Of a stretch of DNA of 64,000 nucleotides, positions 35,468 to 42,534 are shown piece after piece (position 1 is the first letter of the stretch; every line of letters starts with the position of its first letter). Origin of the DNA: Candidatus Tectimicrobiota bacterium (GTDB lineage Bacteria; JACPUC01); the NCBI GenBank assembly GCA_016192455.1, contig JACPUC010000030.1, positions 91,454 to 155,453 of the forward strand, given 5' to 3'. The position numbers and the translations under genes are program-made. Below the pieces are notes generated by a model, which ran no database searches, was not told the DNA's origin, and worked only from the letters and a program-made list of their open reading frames with translations.

Positions 35468-38110
35468 ATGGCTTCAACGGCAGACAGCGCGGCACGCGAA
35501 GGCGTTCTCGACTCCAGCCACGACGACGTCTGGATTCCGACCGCCTGCAGCATGTGCTATGGCACCTGCTCGATCCTTGCCCACCGCGTCAATGGCGTGG
35601 TGACGAAGATTGAGGGCAACCCGGCGAGCGAGATCGGCAAGGGACGCCTCTGCGCCAAGGGCATCAGCGGCATCATGACGCTTTACGACCCGAACCGGGT
35701 GAACGTCCCCCTGCGGCGCACCAACCCGAAGAAGGGCGTCGGCGTCGACCCCGGCTGGCAGGAGATCACCTGGGACGAGGCCCTCGACGAGATCGCCGCG
35801 CGCCTGCGCAAGGTGCGCGCCGAGGACCCCCGCAAGCTCTTCGTGCAACGCACCACCACGAACATGACCATCGGGCCGACGACGCACGCCTTTTGCCACG
35901 CCTTCGGGACCCCGAACTCCTGGTCGGCCGGCGGCGGGCTGCACTGCGGCAACGGCGCCCATCTCATCAGCGGCATCATGCACGCCTCGTGGTCCATCGT
36001 GCCGGATTTCGAGCACTGCCAGTACGCCGTTTACTTCGGCGCCTCGAAGGGGCACGCCGCTGGGCACGCCTCCTGCTCGAACATGGGGCTGGCGGCGGAC
36101 GCGCGGGTGCGCGGCATGAAGATGGTGGTGGTGGACCCGATGTGCAACTTCGCCGCCGCCAAGGCGAACGAGTGGGTGCCGATCCGCGTCGGCACGGACG
36201 CGGCCTTGGCCCTGGCGATGGCGCACGTCCTCGTCAACGAGCTCGGCATCTGGGACGCGCCCTATCTGGCCTCGAAGACGAACGCGCCCTACCTGATCGG
36301 GCCGGATAAACTCTACGTGCGCGACAAAGAGACGAACGAGCCTCTGGTGTGGGATGCCGGCGCCGGAAAAGCGCGCCCCTACAACGCCGAGGGCCTCGGT
36401 CAGCTCGCCCTGGAGGGGAGCTATGCAGTGAATGGCGTGCGCTGCCGGCCGGCCTTTGCCTGCCTGAAGGAGCACCTGGCGCGGCACACGCCGGAGTGGG
36501 CGGCGCCGATGACGACGATCCCGGCGGCGACGATCCGTCGCCTGGGGCAGGAGTTCGGGCGCGAGGCGCGGGTGGGGAGCACCATCGTCATCGACGGGGT
36601 GCGGCTGCCGTACCGGCCGGTGGCGGCGATCGCCTTCCGCGGCTCCGAGGGGCACCGCAACGCCGTTTACAACTTCCTGGCGGTGGACCTGTTGAACCAC
36701 CTCGTCGGGGCGGCGGACGTGGTCGGCGGCTGCCTGGGGTTCAACCCGGTCTGCCACGGCCATCCGGAGACGAAGCGGCCCGCCTACGTCCCCTACGCCG
36801 GCCCCGACGGCCTCATGGTCACTGGCACCTGGATGGTCCCCCACCTGCCGTACCCCTTCGAGTACCCCCGCATGCCGAAGTCGATGGGTTTCAACGAGCT
36901 CTTCCCGCTTGGGATGCACTCGCTGCTCATGGCTTCCGGCGATCAGGAGGACCTCTGGCGGCGCTTCGATCTCCCCTACCGCCCCGAGGTGATGATCAAC
37001 ATCGGCTGCAACTCGGTGATGAGCGTCGGCAACTCGGAGACCGTCATCAACACCATCCTGCGCATCCCGTTCGTCGTCTCCATCGACCTCTTCAAGACCG
37101 AGCTTTCCGAGCTGGCCGACATCGTCTTGCCCGATACGAGCTACTTGGAGGCCGTCGACTCGAAGCCCAACTACCCCTTCATCTTCAACCTGCCGGGGGG
37201 CATGGGGGACTGGACCTGGGCGATCCGCCAGCCGATCGTGGAGCCGCTTGCCGAGCGCCGGCAGATGAATGACGTGCTGCTCGAGATCGCCGATCGCCTG
37301 GAGATGCGCGAGGAGATGAACATGGCGCTCAACGCCATGTTGAAGCTGCAGCCCCCCTTCCACCTGAAAGGCCAGCAGCGCTACACCTTCGCCGAGGTCT
37401 GCGACCATCACCTGAAGTCGAATTTCGGCCCCGAGCATGACCTGGCGTGGTTCAAGGAGCACGGCGTCCTCTCCTGGCCGAAGAAGCCGCAGGAGGTCTA
37501 CTGGCGCCCCTTCGTTGAGGTGCGGGTGCCGATCTACTGGGAGTACCTGAAGCGCGTCGGCGATCAGGCGCGGGCGCTGGCCGAGCCGCGCGGCCTGCAC
37601 CTGCCGGAGGAGTACTACGATCCCCTGCCGACGTGGCTGCCGTGCACCAGCCACACCTGCAGCGATGCCCAGTTCGACCTCTACGCCTTCTACTACCGCG
37701 ACACCATCCACACGAACAGCTTCACCATGGAGAACCCCTGGCTGGACGAGGCGGCGCAGCTCGATCCGAACTCGTACTACATTGCCATGAACGCTGAAAC
37801 CGGCGCCAGGAAGGGGCTGCGGGACGGCGAAGAGGTGTGGCTGGAGACGGTGAAGGGGCGGCGGGTGCGCGGGCGCCTGCACCTCACCCAGGCGGTGCAT
37901 CCGGAATGCCTCGGCATCGGGGCCTGCGCCGGGCATTGGAGCGACGGGCAGCCGATCGCCAAGGGCAAAGGCGTCTTCTTCAACGAGCTGCTCGAAGTCG
38001 ATATGAACCACGCCAGCCCCGTCAACTTCAACCTCGACCTCTGCGCCAAGGTGAAGATGACCAGGGTGGAGGAGAACGGCTCAGCGTCCCAGGGGAGTGT
38101 GGCGCCCTAG
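35468..38110 (+). CDS. Molybdopterin-containing oxidoreductase, DMSO reductase superfamily
   Basis: 880-residue catalytic subunit with bis-MGD molybdenum or tungsten and a 4Fe-4S cluster. The cluster motif is C27-x2-C30-x3-C34...C62 (ACSMCYGTCSI, GRLCAKGISG). The likely metal-binding cysteine is in GGLHCGNGAH. VVVDPMCNFAAAKANEWVPI and the C-terminal MGD-binding domain (YYIAMNAETGARKGLRDGEE) are intact. No twin-arginine signal is seen, so it is probably cytoplasmic; no electron-transfer or membrane subunit follows, unlike formate or thiosulfate dehydrogenases, and acetylene-hydratase-type chemistry is possible. Substrate unknown. Start ATG 35468 is favoured by GAGGGGGGAAAGC. Confidence 0.9.
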   Translation: MASTADSAAREGVLDSSHDDVWIPTACSMCYGTCSILAHRVNGVVTKIEGNPASEIGKGRLCAKGISGIMTLYDPNRVNVPLRRTNPKKGVGVDPGWQEITWDEALDEIAARLRKVRAEDPRKLFVQRTTTNMTIGPTTHAFCHAFGTPNSWSAGGGLHCGNGAHLISGIMHASWSIVPDFEHCQYAVYFGASKGHAAGHASCSNMGLAADARVRGMKMVVVDPMCNFAAAKANEWVPIRVGTDAALALAMAHVLVNELGIWDAPYLASKTNAPYLIGPDKLYVRDKETNEPLVWDAGAGKARPYNAEGLGQLALEGSYAVNGVRCRPAFACLKEHLARHTPEWAAPMTTIPAATIRRLGQEFGREARVGSTIVIDGVRLPYRPVAAIAFRGSEGHRNAVYNFLAVDLLNHLVGAADVVGGCLGFNPVCHGHPETKRPAYVPYAGPDGLMVTGTWMVPHLPYPFEYPRMPKSMGFNELFPLGMHSLLMASGDQEDLWRRFDLPYRPEVMINIGCNSVMSVGNSETVINTILRIPFVVSIDLFKTELSELADIVLPDTSYLEAVDSKPNYPFIFNLPGGMGDWTWAIRQPIVEPLAERRQMNDVLLEIADRLEMREEMNMALNAMLKLQPPFHLKGQQRYTFAEVCDHHLKSNFGPEHDLAWFKEHGVLSWPKKPQEVYWRPFVEVRVPIYWEYLKRVGDQARALAEPRGLHLPEEYYDPLPTWLPCTSHTCSDAQFDLYAFYYRDTIHTNSFTMENPWLDEAAQLDPNSYYIAMNAETGARKGLRDGEEVWLETVKGRRVRGRLHLTQAVHPECLGIGACAGHWSDGQPIAKGKGVFFNELLEVDMNHASPVNFNLDLCAKVKMTRVEENGSASQGSVAP

Positions 38111-38154
38111 CCTGGCCCGGCGGGGCGCCCGCGTGCCGCGTGGCAAGGCCGCCA

Positions 38155-38469
38155 TCACGCGGTCGGCTTCTCGCTGAGCTGGATGACCTCGTGCATCTCG
38201 AAGACATTGGGGCCGGCGTACATCTCCTTCGGGGGGCGCGGGCCGGCGTGCGCCTGCTTGAAGGAATCGCTCTTCGTCCAGGCCTCAAAAGCCTCCTGCG
38301 ACTCCCAGTGCGTCAGCACCACGTAGTAGTCACCCCGCAGCGGCCTCAGCAGCTCGTTACGGATAAAACCCGGGAACCGCTCAACTTTCCCAAGGCGGTT
38401 CGCAAAGCGCTGCTCGAAGTCAGCCTCGTACCCCGAGGCGACCTGAATGCGGTTCGCCACGACAATCAT
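38155..38469 (-). CDS. Antibiotic biosynthesis monooxygenase-domain protein (heme-oxygenase IsdG-like)
   Basis: 104-residue ferredoxin-like ABM fold: MIVVANRIQVASGYEADFEQ, VERFPGFIRNEL, YYVVLTHWESQEAFEAWTKS. The sequence resembles IsdG/HmoB-type heme-degrading enzymes, with the typical FxxxFxxR and NELLRP segments, but heme ligation cannot be confirmed. AGGAGACTGCAGCG precedes ATG 38469. It is followed upstream, on the same strand, by a sulfite-oxidase-like protein. Confidence 0.85.
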   Translation of the reverse strand: MIVVANRIQVASGYEADFEQRFANRLGKVERFPGFIRNELLRPLRGDYYVVLTHWESQEAFEAWTKSDSFKQAHAGPRPPKEMYAGPNVFEMHEVIQLSEKPTA

Positions 38470-38552
38470 CGCTGCAGTCTCCTGATCTTTGTACACGGAT
38501 GTGGGTGGAAGAGCTGGCGGAGCCCGCGCCTGCGGCGCTTCTCGGAGCCGGC

Positions 38553-39050
38553 CTAGAGCGCGCAGTCCGCACCGGCTGGGGTGGTGTCCCGCCCCTTGCC
38601 CTGCGACAGCTCGAGGCGTGTGACATGCTTCACGTTGGCGCAGGCGTTCGAGCCGGGGATCACCAACCGCAGCGGCCCGCCGAAGCGCTGCTGCAAGGGC
38701 CGGCCTTCCAGGGCGTAGATAAGGATGCCCTTCGCGAGCACCTCCAGCAGTTCCACGCTGGCCGAGAAGCCTCCATCGTTGGAATGGAAGGTAACGTGGC
38801 TCGTCTGTTCCGGAATGCCGGCCGCTTCCAGGATGCCCCGCACGAACACGCCGGCGCCGCCGAAATGCGGCACGTAGCGGCTGACGTCCGGCGCCTGGTG
38901 GTGCGGCGCCAGCGCTTGCAGATCGCCGAAGCAGAAGGAGCGGACGTTGCCGCCGGCTCCCGGCCCGCAGTTGATCACCTCGAGGAGCACCGCCGGCGCG
39001 CGGTCCCAATTGTCGCCCGAACGGCTCTCCTGATCTCCCGGCTGATCCAT
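38553..39050 (-). CDS. Small sulfite-oxidase-like molybdopterin-binding-domain protein
   Basis: 165 residues with the oxidoreductase molybdopterin-binding fold only: GVFVRGILEAAGIP, TFHSNDGGFSASVELLEVL, ILIYALEGRPLQQRFGGPLR, LVIPG and the C-terminal VKHVTRLEL. It is shorter than SUOX/YedY and has no signal or heme domain. A cysteine in NVRSFCFG could ligate Mo, but its place is not the classical one. Read with the neighbouring large molybdoenzyme, it suggests a local Mo-enzyme cluster. Confidence 0.8.
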   Translation of the reverse strand: MDQPGDQESRSGDNWDRAPAVLLEVINCGPGAGGNVRSFCFGDLQALAPHHQAPDVSRYVPHFGGAGVFVRGILEAAGIPEQTSHVTFHSNDGGFSASVELLEVLAKGILIYALEGRPLQQRFGGPLRLVIPGSNACANVKHVTRLELSQGKGRDTTPAGADCAL

Positions 39051-39389
39051 ACGGCCCCCTCATGCGGGGGAGCACCCCGCTCGCGCAGGCAGGTAGGGCA
39101 CGGGGCAGGCGCTCCCGCGGCATGACCCCGACGCGGGCTGGTCTTCTGCCCCGTCGACCAGCCCGGTCAGCGCGGTTCATGGAGTATAGGGAGGAGCTTC
39201 CAGCCCGGTCAAGATCGAGCCGACGGCATAGCTGGCCGCATCGCCCCCCTGTCGAGCGTGTCTTGCGGCTTCGACGGTGCGTGGCCTGCCGCGGCCACCA
39301 AGGAGCTGGTTGCGACCGAGGCTTCTCCAGGTGTTCGGTTTCATGGCCGGTCGCGCCCCTCTCCTGCGGGGCGCTCGTTCACCCTCTCC
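39051..39389. other. Intergenic region
   Basis: About 340 bases between divergent genes up to the aroF promoter. Nothing recognisable. Confidence 0.35.
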
Positions 39390-39418
39390 TTGACCCATGG
39401 TGAAGGCGCTCCTATATT
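39390..39418 (+). promoter_or_regulatory. Strong promoter of the DAHP synthase gene
   Basis: TTGACC (39390-39395), a 17-base spacer and TATATT (39413-39418). The transcript would have a leader of about 225 nt. I looked for a T-box or trp/phe-type attenuator in it and saw neither. Confidence 0.65.
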
Positions 39419-39650
39419 CCACCCAGCTTCCCGCGCTCGGCCCTCGGCTCCCGCCGGTTGACCCTGCTGCCGCTGGGGCAAGGTCGGCGGGGCAAGGCTG
39501 CTGGGGCGGCCGCTTCGCGGCAGATGCAATGCTGGCGGGGAGAAAGTTTCACGCCGGTGCTCCACGAGCATCGCAGGGGTCTCTGGCTCGGATGCTGGCG
39601 TCGCGTCACGGTTCGGGCTTGGTGACCCGAGCGGAGAGGATTGCGCAACC

Positions 39651-40667
39651 ATGATCATCGTCATGTCACCGCGGGCGACGGCGGCGCAGCTTCAGCACGT
39701 CATCGAACGCATCGAAGCCCTGGGCTACCATGCCCACGTCATTCACGGCTCGGAACGCAACGTCGTGGGGGCCGTCGGCGACGAGCGCGGCAAGTTTCAG
39801 CTCCAGTCGCTCGAATCGCTGCCGGGGGTTGATTCGGTTGTCCCCATCCTGAAGCCCTACAAGCTGGCCAGCAAAGAGGTGAAAGCGGAGAAGAGCATCA
39901 TCACGGTGGGCCATGTCAAGATCGGCGGCCCGCGGCTTGTGGTGATGGCCGGCCCCTGCTCGGTGGAGAGCCGCGAGCAGGTCATGGAGACCGCCGAGGT
40001 GGTGAAGCGGGCCGGCGCCCAAATCCTGCGCGGCGGCGCCTACAAGCCGCGCACCTCGCCGTACTCCTTCCAGGGGATGGAGGAGGAGGGGCTGAAGCTG
40101 TTGGCCGAGGCCCGCGAGGCGACGGGGCTGCCGATCATTACCGAGGTGATGAACCCGCGCGAGATCGAGATCATCGAGCGCTATACCGATATCATCCAGA
40201 TCGGCGCCCGCAACGTGCAGAACTTTTCTCTCCTGAAGGAGGTGGGACAGTGCCGCAAACCGATCTTCCTGAAGCGCGGCATGAGCACCACCATCAGCGA
40301 GTTTCTCCTCTCCGCCGAGTACATCCTGTCGCAGGGCAACCGCGACGTCATCCTCTGCGAGCGCGGCATCCGCACCTTCGAGACGGCCACCCGCAACACC
40401 CTCGACCTCAGCGCCATTCCGGTGCTGCAAGGCGAAACGCACCTGCCGGTTGTCGTTGATCCCAGCCACGCCACCGGCCACTGGCGCCTCGTGCCGCCCA
40501 TGGCCAAGGCCGCCGTGGCGGCCGGCGCCGACGGCCTGATGATCGAGGTGCACCCCCATCCCGAAGAGGCCCTCTCCGACGGCCCCCAGGCCCTGAAGCC
40601 GGAACGCTTCATCCACCTGATGGAAGAGCTGCGGCGCTTCGCCGAGGTTGCCGGACGCACGCTGTAG
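39651..40667 (+). CDS. aroF: 3-deoxy-7-phosphoheptulonate synthase, type I-beta with N-terminal regulatory domain
   Basis: First enzyme of the shikimate pathway, 338 residues. Residues 1-65 form the ferredoxin-like regulatory domain found in Thermotoga-type DAHP synthases ([21 protein letters not shown]), where Tyr or Phe feed back. The barrel has [67 protein letters not shown] and [19 protein letters not shown] precedes ATG 39651. Single-gene unit behind its own promoter. Confidence 0.95.
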   Translation: MIIVMSPRATAAQLQHVIERIEALGYHAHVIHGSERNVVGAVGDERGKFQLQSLESLPGVDSVVPILKPYKLASKEVKAEKSIITVGHVKIGGPRLVVMAGPCSVESREQVMETAEVVKRAGAQILRGGAYKPRTSPYSFQGMEEEGLKLLAEAREATGLPIITEVMNPREIEIIERYTDIIQIGARNVQNFSLLKEVGQCRKPIFLKRGMSTTISEFLLSAEYILSQGNRDVILCERGIRTFETATRNTLDLSAIPVLQGETHLPVVVDPSHATGHWRLVPPMAKAAVAAGADGLMIEVHPHPEEALSDGPQALKPERFIHLMEELRRFAEVAGRTL

Positions 40668-40939
40668 TGTCGCCCGCATCCCCGCCAGGCTGGTCCCCTT
40701 GGGCTGTCCCCGCGGGACCGCTCGCGGAGATTGACACCAGGGGCGCACCAACGCTCATCCGCTGCCCTCCATGAGACGGTGTGAGAGGTGGCCCTACCGG
40801 ATGGTGGAAGCCCTGCGCCGTCCTGACGCGGTCTCGGTGAGCGGCTTCTCCCATCGCACCACGCCGGCTCGCGGGTCGGAGGGGTCGAGGGCTGGGCGCG
40901 CCTCGCCCGTATGGCGGGAGGGATGAGAAGGTCAAGATG
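40668..40939. other. Intergenic region
   Basis: About 270 bases between aroF and the thioesterase promoter; no gene or clear terminator. Confidence 0.35.
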
Positions 40940-40969
40940 TTGACTACAAGGTCTCAACGTAGGTACACT
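40940..40969 (+). promoter_or_regulatory. Promoter of the thioesterase gene
   Basis: TTGACT (40940-40945), an 18-base spacer and TACACT (40964-40969), about 200 bases upstream of the thioesterase start. Confidence 0.55.
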
Positions 40970-41169
40970 TATCTTTCTTGCAGAGAGGGGCAAGAGGGAC
41001 GAAGCGTCGCCACGGGCGCGGCGCGCTCCTTCCTGAAGGGCGATCGGGCTTGCCCCGCCGCGGCTGGCGAGTCGGTCGGCGCCTTCTCGCAGCTCCGAGA
41101 AGGGTGCGGCGCTCAATCCTGGTCGTGAGCCGGGCCCCAAAGTAAGTTGTGCCGTCACTGGAGGAAAGC

Positions 41170-41616
41170 ATGAAGAGGTTCATCTTCGAGCAGCGCGTGC
41201 GGTGGGAGGATTGCGATCCCGGCGGGTTGATCTTCTATGGCAACTACTTCCGCTACTTCGAGGCCGCGGAGGAGGAGCTGCTGCGCTCCACCGGCACCTC
41301 CGAATGGGAGATGAAGCAGAAGTACAACATCGCTCTCGGCAAGACCGACGTGGGCATCCAGTTCTTCGCCCCGGCCCTTTACGATGACCTGATCGAGGTT
41401 CAGACGTGGATCCCGGAATACGACGATAAGCGCTACCTCATGCGCTTCGAGGTCTACAAGCAGGGCACCGAGACGCTCCTCTGCAAAGCCCATGCGAAGG
41501 TAATCTGCATGCAGAAGGGCGGCGAGCGCCTGCGCGCCCGCGAGCATCCGCCCGAGTTGCTCGAGATCCTGGAGACCTACGCTGAAGAGGGCGCCCGGAA
41601 GGAGAAGATCCGCTGA
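41170..41616 (+). CDS. Acyl-CoA thioesterase, 4HBT (hot-dog) family
   Basis: 148 residues. The 4-hydroxybenzoyl-CoA thioesterase signature is clear: RVRWEDCDPGGLIFYGNYFRYFE, with the catalytic Asp in the WEDCDPGG segment, then IALGKTDVGIQFFAPALYDD and the strand RYLMRFEVYKQG. GGAGGAAAGC precedes ATG 41170; a GTG at 41149 is the alternative. The family cleaves aryl- or acyl-CoA esters. It may serve the aromatic CoA metabolism suggested by other genes in the window. Confidence 0.9.
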   Translation: MKRFIFEQRVRWEDCDPGGLIFYGNYFRYFEAAEEELLRSTGTSEWEMKQKYNIALGKTDVGIQFFAPALYDDLIEVQTWIPEYDDKRYLMRFEVYKQGTETLLCKAHAKVICMQKGGERLRAREHPPELLEILETYAEEGARKEKIR

Positions 41617-41869
41617 GGAGGGGGCTCGCCTGGCGCAGGCGCGGGGCGCGCCCGGCGTTACCATGCAGGGACGAACACAACACAGCCCGGCGCGGGGCGC
41701 TTGCGCGGGACAAGGAGTGATGCCCGGCAGCAAGCCCCGGGGATCGCCTTCCAGCGCCCCCAGGCGGTGTCTTCGGCGGTGAATGGTTTGTCCGCAGCGC
41801 GTTTTCCGCCGTAGTCGGAGCTGTTGTCAGGCCGCACCGGAGCGGCAGAAGAAAAAGCGTCGGCTCCGC

Positions 41870-41899
41870 TTGACAGGTGCGGGGCTTTATTCCTATTAT
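41870..41899 (+). promoter_or_regulatory. Near-consensus promoter of the peptide-hairpin RNA
   Basis: TTGACA (41870-41875), an 18-base spacer and TATTAT (41894-41899). It is among the best sigma-70-type promoters in the window and drives no normal-sized gene before the terminator at 42403-42428. Confidence 0.7.
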
Positions 41900-41956
41900 T
41901 CTTGTAGGTTACGTTCTTCGTAGTCGGCCGAGTTCTTCAGCATGGAGGGCTCAAGC

Positions 41957-42022
41957 ATGGTGTGGAGGATGACCGCCTTGGAGCGTTGCGCCGTTCTGGG
42001 GGTCTTCAAATTTCCACGCTGA
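41957..42022 (+). CDS. 21-residue peptide, copy 1 of tandem module
   Basis: Begins MVWRMTALERC and ends LGVFKFPR. GGAGGG seven bases ahead of ATG 41957 is a good RBS. An internal ATG at 41969 could give a 17-residue version. The stop TGA is one base before a 10-bp hairpin. Its C-terminal half aligns with copy 2 (A-x-L, hydrophobic, G-x-F-K-aromatic-P-x). Confidence 0.5.
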   Translation: MVWRMTALERCAVLGVFKFPR

Positions 42023-42230
42023 TCCCTGGCTGGGGGAGGTCTTGCCAGCCAGGGGTTGCGGCAGTGAGCGGTTCGCAGTCAGGGCATGCTCCCGTGGGAG
42101 AGCATGGGGCGTCAAGCGGAGATGACGCCGATCCCTGCTGAGGCTTCCGAGGCGTCGCCCAGATCGTTGCATCGGGAGCGTGGACTGGGCGGCGGGAAGA
42201 TTCGGGTTCCTCTCTCTCGAGGAGGCGCCT

Positions 42231-42296
42231 ATGAGGCTGATCCATATCAAGGCCACCCTGCGAGCGCTGACGGGGAACTTCAAGTATCCGTACTAA
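42231..42296 (+). CDS. 21-residue peptide, copy 2 of tandem module
   Basis: Begins MRLIHIKATLRA and ends LTGNFKYPY. GAGGAGG six bases ahead of ATG 42231 is a strong RBS. The stop TAA is one base before an 8-bp hairpin CCCTGGCC/GGCCAGGG. Same length and same C-terminal motif as copy 1. Could be a precursor of a modified peptide or a regulatory leader peptide. Confidence 0.55.
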   Translation: MRLIHIKATLRALTGNFKYPY

Positions 42297-42402
42297 TCCC
42301 TGGCCGCAAGGTTGCGCGCGGGCCAGGGTCACCCAAGCCAGCGAGATCAGAGCACCCGAAGCCGCGAGCTTCGGATAAGGATGGATCCCGAAAAGGGGTC
42401 AC

Positions 42403-42428
42403 GGCGCCGCGCAAGCGGCGCCTTTTTT
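42403..42428 (+). terminator. Intrinsic terminator of the peptide-hairpin RNA
   Basis: GGCGCCGC (42403-42410), loop GCAA, GCGGCGCC (42415-42422), then TTTTTT. A textbook rho-independent terminator. Confidence 0.9.
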
Positions 42429-42455
42429 GCTTTGCGGCGGCCCCCATACTATAAA
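42427..42455 (+). promoter_or_regulatory. rnr promoter
   Basis: TTGCTT (42427-42432), a 17-base spacer and TATAAA (42450-42455). It overlaps the end of the terminator T-run, so rnr is transcribed separately from the upstream RNA. Confidence 0.5.
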
Positions 42456-42534
42456 AGGTACGCTGCGCTTTGCCTCCTCCTTGCGCTACACTCCCACAGG
42501 TCACCCTTACCTCGCTGGTCAAAGCTTCCGATCC

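Larger units (their letters stand above)
41906..42428 (+). ncRNA. Stand-alone RNA of about 520 nt with two 21-codon ORFs and repeated hairpins
   Basis: Bounded by a strong promoter and a U-tract terminator, and followed by a separate promoter for rnr. It contains two modules of the same design: RBS, 21-codon ORF ending in F-K-(F/Y)-P, a stop codon, and one base later a hairpin starting CCCTGGC. The first hairpin is 42024-42033 with 42045-42054 (10 bp), the second 42298-42305 with 42321-42328 (8 bp). Another ATCCCTG element is at 42130-42136. It is not RNase P RNA, tmRNA or SRP RNA by any motif I can find. The 5' end is inferred from the promoter. Confidence 0.6.

Noticed and set aside
39425..39650. 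T-box or amino-acid attenuator ahead of aroF
   Set aside because: No T-box core sequence, no run of aromatic codons in a leader ORF, and no terminator before the gene.
41906..42428. tmRNA, RNase P RNA or SRP RNA
   Set aside because: No tRNA-like ends or tag peptide, no RNase P core motifs, no SRP Alu or apical-loop motif; the ORF-hairpin modules do not match these RNAs.
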